DNA of 19,267 nucleotides from Flavobacterium sp. (lineage in GTDB: Bacteria; Bacteroidota; Bacteroidia; Flavobacteriales; Flavobacteriaceae): contig JAGOAF010000020.1 in NCBI GenBank assembly GCA_017984035.1, forward strand, positions 5,682 to 24,948, in the 5' to 3' direction. How positions within the stretch are numbered: the stretch's first letter is position 1; each line of letters opens with the position of its first letter. The position numbers and the translations under genes were made by a program. The notes below the pieces were generated by a model. The model was given only the letters and a program-made list of their open reading frames with translations, searched no databases and was not told the origin of the DNA. Below, one piece after another: positions 1 to 8,313 of this stretch.

Positions 1-1884
1 TTTAACACGGGCACCGGTTTTAGTTCTGGAACGGTTCGTTCGATTGTTATTCAAACGAATGGAAAAATTCTTGTAGGCGGATCTTTTTCAGGGACTTATA
101 ATGGTACTGCAGTTAAACGAATGATTCAGATTTTACCAAATGGAAATTTTGACAGTACGGTTGCGATCCTACCGACCGGGCAGCTAAATAGTATTTGTTT
201 GTTTCAAGGTGGAGCGGTAATTGCGGGCGATTTTAGTTCAGTTTCTGGGGTTACTAAGAATCGAATAGCGAAGTTGTTGTTTTGCCAAGAAGAAACGGTT
301 TGGAATGGCACGTCTTGGAGTAATGGTCTCCCTACAATAGAAAAAGCTACTTTTTTTAATGCTAATTTTGACCTTTTAAATAATAGTAAAACCTGCACTT
401 GTTTTATAAATTCGGGTGTAACGGTTAATATTAATGCCGGAGTTACTTTGGAATTGGGGTCTTACTATTCCGGGAACGGGAATTTGGTTTTTGAGAATAC
501 GGCTTCCTTTTTTCAATCTGATGATGCTGTTCTCAATACAGGAAGTATTCAATACAAGCGCCATACCACTCCCGTACGCAAAACGGATTTTACCTATTGG
601 TCATCGCCAGTAGTTGATCAGCAATTACAACTACTTTCTCCTAATTCGCCCGTTTCTTCTTTTTATTCTTTTGAAACGTCTTCTAACAATTGGCACAAAG
701 AAGCTACAAGCACCAATATGATTCCTGGGAAAGGTTACATTTTCCAAGCTCCACTAAGTTTTTCAGCAACAACTCCATCAATTTTTGAAGCCTTCTTTTC
801 GGGAATACCTAATAATGGTAAGATCCAATTGCCAATTGTAAAAACAATTTATCCGGTTTTGATCGGGAACCCGTATCCTTCAGCTATTAATGCGGATGCA
901 TTTATTTTGGAAAACCAAAGGGTGTTGCGGGGGAGTTTGTATTTTTGGACACACAATACCACGGTTGTGAATGGGCAATACACCTCAGATGACTATGCCG
1001 TATATACCATTTTAGGAGGAGTTGGCACAGCCGCAAAAAATACAGGAATTAATAACACAATTCCTAATGGTACAATTGCATCGGGACAAGCTTTCTTTGC
1101 TTTGGGTGCGAATCAACAAGGGACTATTGACTTTACTAATGCCATGCGAATAAAAGGAGATAACAATCTGTTTTTTAAAAACGGCACTCCACAAAAAACA
1201 GCATCCTCTTTAAATTTTGAAAAACACCGAATATGGCTCAACTTAACTAACAAGCAGGGACTTTTCAAACAAATTTTACTTGGGTATGCATCTGGCGCCA
1301 CCAATGAACAAGACACACTTTTTGACGGCATTTCGTTAGACAGCAATGAAGGATTGGATTTTTATAGTGTAACCGAAGGGTTTAAAAACACGATTCAAGC
1401 TAGAACTTTGCCCTTTGATGCTTCAGATTTTGTGCTTTTTGGTTATCGAGTTAAACAAGAAGGGGTTTACACGATCAGTTTGGAGGATTGTGATGGTTTA
1501 TTTACGAATCAAACTATTTTTCTAGAAGATTTAAAGGAATCTAAAATTCATGATTTGAAGAAGGGAAGCTATTCCTTCACAACTTTAGAGGGTACGTTTG
1601 ATGATCGATTCGTATTGCGCTATCGAAATAAAAATACTGTTATTGAAAAAGAAACGGATGCAGTACAAATTACCACTAAAAACAATCAAATTCTCATCAA
1701 CACTACAAAACAGGAAATACGTGAAGTTGCTTTGTTTTCAATAGACGGAAAACAATTGTATCAAGCACAGGAATTGAAAACAAAAACGCATTTAATTGAA
1801 GCAGCAAATTGGGAATCAAGAGTAGTAATAGTTCAAATTACTTTAGAAACCGGAGAGAAAATAAGTCGTAAATTATTGTTTTAA
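1..1884 (+). CDS. Secreted delta-60-repeat protein with T9SS type C (ChiA-like) sorting domain, 5' end missing
   Basis: The frame is open from the first base, so the gene begins outside the window; 627 residues are visible, and the ATG at 121 is internal. The first ~95 residues look like delta-60 (DUF5122) beta-propeller repeats: NGKILVGGSF followed by LPNGNFDST, then a degenerate copy. A long beta-rich middle part, beginning near TVWNGTSWSNG, is of unknown function. The end has the hallmarks of the flavobacterial type C sorting signal first noted on the chitinase ChiA: an FDDRFVLRYRNK stretch, then about 75 residues with VALFSIDGKQLY and a terminal KISRKLLF. The protein is therefore probably exported by Sec, moved through the outer membrane by T9SS, and released or anchored at the surface. 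No catalytic motif is visible; an adhesin-like or structural role is only a guess. Confidence 0.85.
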   Translation, partial: FNTGTGFSSGTVRSIVIQTNGKILVGGSFSGTYNGTAVKRMIQILPNGNFDSTVAILPTGQLNSICLFQGGAVIAGDFSSVSGVTKNRIAKLLFCQEETVWNGTSWSNGLPTIEKATFFNANFDLLNNSKTCTCFINSGVTVNINAGVTLELGSYYSGNGNLVFENTASFFQSDDAVLNTGSIQYKRHTTPVRKTDFTYWSSPVVDQQLQLLSPNSPVSSFYSFETSSNNWHKEATSTNMIPGKGYIFQAPLSFSATTPSIFEAFFSGIPNNGKIQLPIVKTIYPVLIGNPYPSAINADAFILENQRVLRGSLYFWTHNTTVVNGQYTSDDYAVYTILGGVGTAAKNTGINNTIPNGTIASGQAFFALGANQQGTIDFTNAMRIKGDNNLFFKNGTPQKTASSLNFEKHRIWLNLTNKQGLFKQILLGYASGATNEQDTLFDGISLDSNEGLDFYSVTEGFKNTIQARTLPFDASDFVLFGYRVKQEGVYTISLEDCDGLFTNQTIFLEDLKESKIHDLKKGSYSFTTLEGTFDDRFVLRYRNKNTVIEKETDAVQITTKNNQILINTTKQEIREVALFSIDGKQLYQAQELKTKTHLIEAANWESRVVIVQITLETGEKISRKLLF

Positions 1885-1885
1885 T

Positions 1886-1923
1886 AAAAAAGCTTCCAGT
1901 CTTTTCAGGCTGGAAGCTTTTTT
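1886..1923. terminator. Bidirectional rho-independent terminator
   Basis: Stem AAAAAAGCTTCCAG pairs with CTGGAAGCTTTTTT, extended by a G-U and a C-G pair around a six-base loop. It has A and T runs on both flanks and lies two bases after the delta-60 gene stop and just past the bioB stop on the other strand, so it can serve both converging genes. Confidence 0.9.
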
Positions 1924-1940
1924 CATATTTGAGTTCAATT

Positions 1941-3026
1941 TTATTTTCCTTTTACAGAAGCCTCTAAATTTCTTTCAATTTTGTGTCCCGGGCGAGTCCA
2001 CTTAGGCTTTTCGCCTAAAGCAACAAATTGCGAATCTTCAGCCTCCACTGTGGGTGGTTGTACCATTTTAGTAAATGGTTTTTGTGGTTGCAATCCTAAT
2101 GTTTCAAACATTTTCATGTCTTCATTTACATCTGGATTTGGAGTAGTCAATAATTTATTTCCAGCAAAAATAGAATTGGCACCAGCAAAGAAACACATGG
2201 CTTGTCCTTCACGACTCATGTTGGTTCTTCCCGCAGACAAACGCACTTGCGTTTCAGGCATAACAATACGAGTAGTGGCTACCATACGGATCATTTCCCA
2301 AATTTCTACTGGTTCTTCATCTTCCAATGGGGTTCCGTCTACGGCTACTAAAGCATTTATTGGCACTGATTCAGGTTGTGGGTTTAAAGTAGAAAGCGCC
2401 ACAAGCATTCCTGCTCTGTCTTCGATACTTTCTCCCATTCCGATAATACCGCCACTACAAACCGTAACATTGGTTTTACGAACGTTCTCTATAGTTTGCA
2501 AACGATCTTCGAAACCGCGAGTCGAAATCACTTCTTTATAGTATTCTTCTGAAGTATCTAAATTATGATTGTAAGCATATAAACCAGCTTCGGCTAAACG
2601 TTGTGCTTGGTTTTCAGTGATCATACCTAAAGTACAACACACTTCCATGTCTAATTTATTAATCGTACGAACCATTTCAAGTACTTGGTCAAATTCCGGT
2701 CCGTCTTTTACATTTCGCCAAGCCGCTCCCATACATACTCGAGAAGACCCCGCCGATTTTGCATTCAAAGCCTGTGCTTTTACTTGGTTTACCGTCATTA
2801 AATCATTGCCTTCTACATTGGTATTGTAACGTGCCGCTTGAGGGCAGTACCCGCAATCTTCAGAACATCCACCCGTTTTAATTGACAATAAAGTAGAAAC
2901 TTGCACCACGTTTGGATCGTGATTTTCTCTATGAATGGTAGCTGCGTCATACAACAAGTCCATCATTGGTCTATTGTAAATAGCTATAATTTCTTCTTTT
3001 GTCCAATCGTGTTTTGTAATGCTCAT
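1941..3026 (-). CDS. bioB: Biotin synthase BioB
   Basis: Radical SAM enzyme that inserts sulfur into dethiobiotin, the last step of biotin synthesis, in the cytoplasm. From the chosen ATG it has 361 residues. The SAM-cluster motif CSEDCGYC gives Cys54, Cys58 and Cys61. The ligands expected for the second, sacrificial [2Fe-2S] cluster are Cys98 (SSRVCMGAAW), Cys130 (EVCCTLG), Cys190 (VCSGGIIGMGE) and Arg262 (VRLSAGR). All are present, so the enzyme should be active. An upstream in-frame TTG at 3047 would add seven residues, but it lies inside the predicted -7 promoter element, so translation should begin at the ATG. No other biotin gene is next to it. It follows ribF on the same strand with a promoter of its own. 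No BirA-type operator was recognised. Confidence 0.97.
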   Translation of the reverse strand: MSITKHDWTKEEIIAIYNRPMMDLLYDAATIHRENHDPNVVQVSTLLSIKTGGCSEDCGYCPQAARYNTNVEGNDLMTVNQVKAQALNAKSAGSSRVCMGAAWRNVKDGPEFDQVLEMVRTINKLDMEVCCTLGMITENQAQRLAEAGLYAYNHNLDTSEEYYKEVISTRGFEDRLQTIENVRKTNVTVCSGGIIGMGESIEDRAGMLVALSTLNPQPESVPINALVAVDGTPLEDEEPVEIWEMIRMVATTRIVMPETQVRLSAGRTNMSREGQAMCFFAGANSIFAGNKLLTTPNPDVNEDMKMFETLGLQPQKPFTKMVQPPTVEAEDSQFVALGEKPKWTRPGHKIERNLEASVKGK

Positions 3027-3044
3027 GGGTGTAATTTTATGTAT

Positions 3045-3075
3045 CAAAAGTAGTCAAATTGTTTCAAACAAGCAA
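3045..3075 (-). promoter_or_regulatory. Predicted bioB promoter (Bacteroidota type)
   Basis: On the minus strand a TTG (3075-3073) is followed by 20 bases and then TACTTTTG (3052-3045), matching the Bacteroidota -33/-7 pattern TTG-N~20-TAnnTTTG. Transcription would start near 3040 and leave about 14 bases before the ATG at 3026, which rules out the upstream TTG as start codon. Confidence 0.6.
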
Positions 3076-3096
3076 TGGCACTTATTCAATGTCTTC

Positions 3097-4035
3097 TTAA
3101 CTCTTTTCTAATAGGTTTAAATAATGTAGCGAAAATGCTTTGTCTTTATTCAGTTGTTGTTTTAATAATTCAACCGACTCAAATTTTTTTTCTGAACGAA
3201 TGCGTTGTACAATAGAAACCTGAATTTTACAATTGTAAATATCGCTATCAAAATCAAATAAATGCACTTCAATAGTTTTCTCTTTTCCTTGAACTGTAGG
3301 GTTAAATCCAATATTCATCATACCGAAAATAGTCTTGCCGTCTATTTCCACACGAACAATGTAGACGCCATTTTGAGGCACTAATTTGTAGTCTTCTTCT
3401 AATAAAATATTAGCTGTTGGGAAACCAATAGTTCTTCCTAATTGTTTTCCTTTGACCACAGTGCCGCTTAAAAAATACTGATATCCTAAGTATTCGTTGG
3501 CTAATTGAATGTCTCCTTCTTCAAGAGCAGTTCTGATTTTGGTAGAGCTAATGGATATTTCGTCAATTTCTTGGGCTGAAATTTGCTCAACTTCAAAATC
3601 ATACTCTGTGCCAAAAGTGATGAGGTCATCAATATTGGCCGTTCTGTTTTTTCCAAATCGGTGATCGTATCCAATGATAATTTTTTGGACATGAAGTTGG
3701 TCTACCAAAATAGATTTAACAAATGCATCAGCACTTAATTCAGCAAATTTTCCGTCAAAAGGATGAATGATTAGATTGTCAATTCCAATTTTTTCTAACA
3801 ATTCGATCTTTTCATTGATAGTGTTCAACAACTTCAAATCTGATTTGCCTTGTAAAATAATTCTTGGGTGAGGAAAAAAGGTAAGTACGGTACTTTCAAA
3901 TGCACCCTTATTAGTATTTTGAGTCAACTTTTTCAAAATTTCCGTATGACCCAAATGTACTCCGTCAAAAGTTCCAAGAGTCACTATGGTTTTTTTGTCA
4001 GAATGAAATTCATTTATGGAATGGAAAATGTTCAA
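3097..4035 (-). CDS. ribF: Bifunctional riboflavin kinase / FAD synthetase RibF
   Basis: Converts riboflavin to FMN and then FAD in the cytoplasm, supplying flavin cofactor (including for the photolyases in this window). The N-terminal nucleotidyltransferase domain has GTFDGVHLGH at residues 21-30 and ISSTKIR at about 162-168. The C-terminal flavokinase domain has GRTIGFPTANI at 200-210 and MNIGFNPTVQG later. From the TTG at 4035 the protein has 312 residues and begins (M)NIFHSINEF, a plausible family N-terminus. There is no ATG anywhere in the N-terminal part. The only other TTG, at 4062, falls inside a -7-like element (4060-4067), so 4035 is preferred. It lies upstream of bioB in the same direction and is divergent from the metalloprotease gene. 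Confidence 0.95.
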   Translation of the reverse strand: MNIFHSINEFHSDKKTIVTLGTFDGVHLGHTEILKKLTQNTNKGAFESTVLTFFPHPRIILQGKSDLKLLNTINEKIELLEKIGIDNLIIHPFDGKFAELSADAFVKSILVDQLHVQKIIIGYDHRFGKNRTANIDDLITFGTEYDFEVEQISAQEIDEISISSTKIRTALEEGDIQLANEYLGYQYFLSGTVVKGKQLGRTIGFPTANILLEEDYKLVPQNGVYIVRVEIDGKTIFGMMNIGFNPTVQGKEKTIEVHLFDFDSDIYNCKIQVSIVQRIRSEKKFESVELLKQQLNKDKAFSLHYLNLLEKS

Positions 4036-4059
4036 GTTGTTTTTCGTTTGATTTGGTTG

Positions 4060-4067
4060 CAAATTTA
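4060..4067 (-). promoter_or_regulatory. Candidate -7 element for ribF
   Basis: The minus strand reads TAAATTTG, an exact TAnnTTTG match, 25 bases before the TTG start at 4035. No clear -33 TTG was found at the usual distance, so this is a one-element prediction. Confidence 0.4.
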
Positions 4068-4203
4068 AACTAATCTATTCGAATTTCGTTTTAAAATGAA
4101 TTCCTTTTGGTTCCAATTTTAAACTAGGAGTAAAAAAGTAAATTAAATCGTTATTATTTAAATAAAATTAATGCTTTTCAACAACCATTTTAATTCATTA
4201 TCC

Positions 4204-4211
4204 TAATTTTG
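4204..4211 (+). promoter_or_regulatory. Candidate -7 element for the metalloprotease gene
   Basis: TAATTTTG matches TAnnTTTG and sits 23 bases before the ATG at 4235, giving a short leader of about 17 bases. No convincing -33 element is seen. The rest of the divergent intergenic stretch (4068-4203) is AT-rich with nothing else recognised. Confidence 0.4.
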
Positions 4212-4234
4212 GCAATCTAGCGATACCAAAATCT

Positions 4235-6910
4235 ATGAATAGACCCCTTCAATTTGTATTACTTTTCTTTTCTTGTTCCTTGATGCAAGCTCAAAATGTA
4301 TCTCCATGGAAAAGGGTTGTAGCTGCCAGAAATTTGGCATCAACACGATGGAATGAAAATGGTGATCCAAAAAAGGGTTTGTTTTTTGAATTGGATAAAT
4401 CAATGGTAAATAGCACTTTGAATAGCCTTCAGGGTGCAAATAAAACTAATGAAGTTGTAATTGAGATTCCAAATACTAATGGAGATTTGGAAAAATATGA
4501 AATTCATGAATTTTCTAATTTTGATTCCGATTTACAAGCTCAATTTCCTACTATTAGAGCCTACATAGGTAAAAGTTTATCTGATAAAAGTGCCACTCTT
4601 TATTGTAGCTTTTCCCCAAAAGGAATTCAAACGATGGTCTTGCGTTCGGATAAGCCAACCGAGTTTATTGAGAAAATTTCGGTGAATCAAGAAGTATACG
4701 AACTCTTCGACTCTAATAGCGTAAAGTCTGATAGGCTACCTTTATATTGCGCTACGATTGACAAAGTAATGAATTCGTCATTGAATAAAATGACAACTAC
4801 TGCCACTTCAAATGGGGAGCAATACAAAACCTTACGTTTGGCAGTAGCCTGTACGGCTGAATACACTGCTTATTTTGGAGGTACATTTCAAGCACTAGAA
4901 GCCATAAACGCTACCTTAACAAGGGTGAACGGAATTTTCAACAGGGATTTATCATTGCACTTAAATCTGATTTCAAACAGTACGTCTTTATTATATACCA
5001 ACCCGGAAGCGGATCCGTTTTCTCCTGCAATTACGGGTGTTAATGGAAATTGGAATCTTGAATTACAGCGGGATTTGACTGCTAAAATTGGCAATGCTAA
5101 TTACGATATTGGTCATTTATTTGGGGCTTCAGGAGGAGGAGGTAATGCAGGTTGTATTGGCTGTGTGTGTCAAGATCCGATATCTAGTTATGATGTAGCC
5201 AAAGGGGGAGGATTTTCTTCGCCGGCTGACGGTAAGCCTGAGGGAGATACTTTTGATATTGATTTTGTAGCCCATGAAATAGGACATCAACTGGGAGCCA
5301 ACCATACTTTTTCTCATGAAATAGAAGGAACAGGAGTGAACGTAGAACCGGGAAGTGGTTCCACGATTATGGGGTATGCTGGGGTAACCGACTTTAATGT
5401 TCAAAGTCATTCCGATGATTATTTTGCTTATGTCAGTATCGATCAAATCCGCACAAATCTTGCTTCCAAAACCTGCCCGTTGAATACAACGATTCCTAAC
5501 ACTAAACACAAAGCGAATGCCGGAGAGGATTTTGTAATTCCAAAAAGCACTCCATTTGTTTTAAAAGGATCTAGTTCGAATCCAAATGGAGCGGGGTTAA
5601 GTTATTGTTGGGAGCAGAACGATACGGCTATTGCTAGTTTTGGAGCCAATAGTATTGCATTTCCTACTAAGGTGGACGGTCCACTTTTTAGGTCTTTTCC
5701 TCCAACTAATTCACCTAATCGTTTTCTGCCCGAGCAAAGCAAAGTAGTAGCGAATAGTTTGACCTCCCCTTGGGAATCTCTCACAGACATTGCTCGGACA
5801 TTACATTTTACACTTACGGTTAGAAATAATGGGTTGAATGGATTGGCTCAAACGGATACAGATGACACTACAATAACTGTTGATGCTTCTACAGGTCCAT
5901 TTGAAATTACATCTCAAAACACTAGTGATTTGTCATGGAAATCGTTGAGTATTCAAACGATTACTTGGTCAGTAAACAATACAGATCAACTGCCAGGGTC
6001 AGCTTATGTAAATATTAAGCTGTCAGTTGATGGAGGTTTGTCTTTTCCTATTTTCTTAAAAACAAATACTTTAAACGATGGTAAAGAATTGATTGTGGTA
6101 CCCAATGGTATTTCAGGAAAAAATTGTCGCATTTTAATTGAGCCAACTGCTAATATATTTTATGCAATTAATAAAGAGGCTTTTGCTATTGGTTACACTA
6201 CAGAGTCAAGCTGTACTACCTATCCTTTTGCAACTCCTATTATCATTCCTGAAACTGTAGAATATTCGACTAAAACTATTACTGTGCCAGCCAATTCTGA
6301 TGCGGTTTTGGATGTGAATGTGGATTTGAATTTTACCCATCGTTATGTGTCAGATGTTCAAATAGAATTGGTTAATCCACAAGGAAAAACAGTGAAGTTG
6401 TTTGAAAATGGATGTGGCGATACGAATGGGAGTTTGGTTTTAAAATATGATGATTTAGGGGGAGCAATAATTTGTGGTAAACAAACAGCACAAACCGTAG
6501 CGCCATTTGAACCTTTATATCAATTTAACGAATTAAATCCTAGTGGAACTTGGACTTTACGAGTTAGGGATGCAATAGCTGGTGATACTGGCATTATTAA
6601 TTCAGCGGCAATAACTATTTGTTCCAAATCATTTACACCAATTCCATTAAGTCCTATCGATTTAACAGATGTGATGATTTATCCAAATCCAACTCAAGGC
6701 GATTTTGTGGTATTATTTTCTAGCCAATTGGATTCTGGAGTTACCATTATTGTCCACGATTTATTGGGCAAAAAAATAGTTGAAAAAGCATTTTCTAGTG
6801 CGCCTTTATTTAATGAAGTTATTCATTTGGATGCACTTCAAGCTGGAGTTTATTTTATAACAGTAGTTGATGGGTCCAAAACCACGGTAAAAAAAATAAT
6901 TAAATACTAA
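4235..6910 (+). CDS. Secreted reprolysin-like zinc metalloprotease with P-domain and T9SS type A sorting domain
   Basis: An 891-residue secreted endopeptidase. The layout is a signal peptide at 1-20 (ending MQAQ), a probable pro-region to about 190, and an M12B/reprolysin-like catalytic domain at about 195-415. The zinc-binding motif HEIGHQLGANH spans 347-357 and the Met-turn Met379 sits in STIMGYAG. A glycine- and cysteine-rich segment at about 298-313 probably forms disulfides. Residues 428-550 look like an Ig/PKD-type domain, followed by another beta domain. A P-domain (proprotein-convertase type) covers about 670-797. The T9SS type A tail starts near 812 with VMIYPNPTQGDF and ends VKKIIKY. 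The protein should cross the inner membrane by Sec and the outer membrane by T9SS, with the tail removed afterwards. All zinc ligands and the catalytic Glu348 are present. The substrate cannot be told from sequence; a role in extracellular protein digestion is likely. Confidence 0.93.
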   Translation: MNRPLQFVLLFFSCSLMQAQNVSPWKRVVAARNLASTRWNENGDPKKGLFFELDKSMVNSTLNSLQGANKTNEVVIEIPNTNGDLEKYEIHEFSNFDSDLQAQFPTIRAYIGKSLSDKSATLYCSFSPKGIQTMVLRSDKPTEFIEKISVNQEVYELFDSNSVKSDRLPLYCATIDKVMNSSLNKMTTTATSNGEQYKTLRLAVACTAEYTAYFGGTFQALEAINATLTRVNGIFNRDLSLHLNLISNSTSLLYTNPEADPFSPAITGVNGNWNLELQRDLTAKIGNANYDIGHLFGASGGGGNAGCIGCVCQDPISSYDVAKGGGFSSPADGKPEGDTFDIDFVAHEIGHQLGANHTFSHEIEGTGVNVEPGSGSTIMGYAGVTDFNVQSHSDDYFAYVSIDQIRTNLASKTCPLNTTIPNTKHKANAGEDFVIPKSTPFVLKGSSSNPNGAGLSYCWEQNDTAIASFGANSIAFPTKVDGPLFRSFPPTNSPNRFLPEQSKVVANSLTSPWESLTDIARTLHFTLTVRNNGLNGLAQTDTDDTTITVDASTGPFEITSQNTSDLSWKSLSIQTITWSVNNTDQLPGSAYVNIKLSVDGGLSFPIFLKTNTLNDGKELIVVPNGISGKNCRILIEPTANIFYAINKEAFAIGYTTESSCTTYPFATPIIIPETVEYSTKTITVPANSDAVLDVNVDLNFTHRYVSDVQIELVNPQGKTVKLFENGCGDTNGSLVLKYDDLGGAIICGKQTAQTVAPFEPLYQFNELNPSGTWTLRVRDAIAGDTGIINSAAITICSKSFTPIPLSPIDLTDVMIYPNPTQGDFVVLFSSQLDSGVTIIVHDLLGKKIVEKAFSSAPLFNEVIHLDALQAGVYFITVVDGSKTTVKKIIKY

Positions 6911-6917
6911 TCCGTTT

Positions 6918-7592
6918 TTATTTGCCGTTAAAGGTTGTCATAGTGTTCTCCAGACCGGCTGTTCCAAAAGATTTGATGATTTCAGCAGCTAATTCCAAGC
7001 GTTCAGGAAGTTTAGCTTTTTCTTCTTCGTCCCATTCGCCTAACACATAATCTACTTGTTGGCCTTTTTTGAATTGGTCGCTAATTCCAAAGCGGAAACG
7101 GGTATAATTTTGAGTATTTAAAATCAAATTGATGTTTTTTAGTCCGTTATGTCCGCCATCACTTCCTTTTGGTTTGATACGGATGGTGCCAAAACTTAAA
7201 TTTAAGTCATCGGTGATTACTAATATATTTTCCAAAGGGATATTTTCCTTGTCCATCCAGTATTTCACTGCCTTCCCACTTAAATTCATATAGGTATTCG
7301 GTTTTAGCAAAAAGAATGTACGGCCTTTGAATTTGTATTCGGCCAGAGCGCCTAATTTTAATGTTTCAAAAGAGAGGCTTTCTTTTTTGGCTAAAAAGTC
7401 TAAAACCTTAAATCCAATATTATGACGTGTATTGACATATTCGGCTCCAATATTGCCTAATCCTACAATTAAAAATTTATTACTCACACTTTTCATATTG
7501 TTTTTTTGGTGTTCGTGAACCTCCACTTTCATAGTACCTGCATCACTTGCGGGTTTACTAGAGGTAAAGAGTTGGGTTATCCATTGCATCAT
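6918..7592 (-). CDS. pth: Peptidyl-tRNA hydrolase Pth
   Basis: Frees stalled tRNAs by cleaving peptidyl-tRNA; essential in most bacteria and cytoplasmic. In the 224-residue form the catalytic set is present: Asn47 (VGLGNIG), His57 (NTRHNIGF), Asp128 (ITDDLNL) and His148/Asn149 (GGHNGLKN). The core starts near residue 39, so the form beginning at 7592 carries an N-terminal extension of about 35 residues compared with most Pth proteins. An internal ATG at 7496 (MKSVSNKFLIVG) would give a standard-length protein of 192 residues and is preceded by an A-rich stretch. A strong promoter match places the transcription start almost on the first ATG, so the longer form would need a nearly leaderless mRNA. 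The true start is undecided. The stop lies only 7 bases from the convergent metalloprotease stop. Confidence 0.95.
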   Translation of the reverse strand: MMQWITQLFTSSKPASDAGTMKVEVHEHQKNNMKSVSNKFLIVGLGNIGAEYVNTRHNIGFKVLDFLAKKESLSFETLKLGALAEYKFKGRTFFLLKPNTYMNLSGKAVKYWMDKENIPLENILVITDDLNLSFGTIRIKPKGSDGGHNGLKNINLILNTQNYTRFRFGISDQFKKGQQVDYVLGEWDEEEKAKLPERLELAAEIIKSFGTAGLENTMTTFNGK

Positions 7593-7596
7593 ATTG

Positions 7597-7629
7597 CAAA
7601 AATAAACTTATTTAAAACAATCATCCAAA
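7597..7629 (-). promoter_or_regulatory. Predicted pth promoter
   Basis: On the minus strand TTTG (7629-7626), 21 bases, then TATTTTTG (7604-7597), a full Bacteroidota -33/-7 match. The -33 element overlaps the T-tract of the rplY terminator, so pth transcription is re-initiated right after prs-rplY ends. The expected transcription start falls at about 7592, on the first ATG. Confidence 0.55.
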
Positions 7630-7662
7630 AAAAAAGCACCAGTTGTAGAACTGATGCTTTTT
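7627..7662 (-). terminator. Rho-independent terminator of prs-rplY
   Basis: Read on the minus strand, GCATCAGTT and AACTGGTGC form a nine-pair stem with one G-U pair around a four-base loop, followed by nine T residues. It lies just after the rplY stop. Confidence 0.85.
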
Positions 7663-7680
7663 CGTATGATTGAAAAAAAA

Positions 7681-8286
7681 TTATTTTTTTCCTTTTGGTG
7701 CTTTTGCCGCTTTTGCTGCTTCTTGAGCTGCTTTCATAGCCGCACGAGAAATTCTCACTTGACAAACCACCGTGTTGTCTGGGTGCATTAATTTGTATTT
7801 GTCAGAAACTAATTTCGTAACATACAATTTGTTACCCATTTCAAGTGGAGTGATGTCTGCTTCAACAAAATCTGGAAGATTTGATGGCAACGCTTTCACT
7901 TTTAATTTACGAGTGTTCAAACGTAGCACACCTCCAGAAAGTACCCCTTTAGAAGTACCAACAATTTTAACAGGAACTTCCATAGTAATTTCTTTGTTGT
8001 CAAACAACTGGAAGAAGTCAATGTGTAGAATTTTGTCACTTACTGGGTGAACTTGAATGTCTTGAAGAATCGCATTATATGATTTTCCATTACCCAAATC
8101 AATCACAACTGTGTGTGCGTTTGGAGTGTAAACCAAGTTTTTGAATGCTTTTTCTTCTGCTGAGAAATGTACTGCTTGATCTCCTCCGTATAACACGCAA
8201 GGAACCGCTCCAGCATTACGTAAGGCTTTAGTAGCAACTTTGCCCACGCTTTCTCTTTCTGATCCTTTAATTGTAATCGATTTCAT
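7681..8286 (-). CDS. rplY: Large-subunit ribosomal protein L25 / Ctc
   Basis: A 5S rRNA-binding protein of the 50S ribosomal subunit in the long Ctc/TL5 form: 201 residues, compared with about 94 in the short E. coli form. The N-terminal L25 domain is at about 1-92 ([16 protein letters not shown], with [13 protein letters not shown]). The TL5-type beta domain runs to about 180 ([19 protein letters not shown]). The end is a basic alanine/lysine-rich tail (residues 184-201), a common variation in Bacteroidota. It starts 27 bases after prs on the same strand, is probably co-transcribed with it, and is closed by the terminator just downstream. The prs-rplY-pth order is widespread in bacteria. Confidence 0.96.
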   Translation of the reverse strand: MKSITIKGSERESVGKVATKALRNAGAVPCVLYGGDQAVHFSAEEKAFKNLVYTPNAHTVVIDLGNGKSYNAILQDIQVHPVSDKILHIDFFQLFDNKEITMEVPVKIVGTSKGVLSGGVLRLNTRKLKVKALPSNLPDFVEADITPLEMGNKLYVTKLVSDKYKLMHPDNTVVCQVRISRAAMKAAQEAAKAAKAPKGKK

Positions 8287-8313
8287 TGTAAAAAAATATA
8301 GTTATTAAAAATA

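Noticed and set aside
1981..2541. 186-codon open frame on the plus strand opposite bioB
   Set aside because: It lies wholly antisense to a clear BioB coding region, shows no recognisable protein features, and is explained by the codon pattern of bioB.
3027..3047. Seven-residue N-terminal extension of BioB from TTG at 3047
   Set aside because: The TTG lies inside the predicted -7 element, and the ATG at 3026 gives a normal BioB N-terminus.
5129..5509. 126-codon open frame on the minus strand inside the metalloprotease gene
   Set aside because: It is antisense to the catalytic domain with its intact zinc motif, and the translation has no family features.
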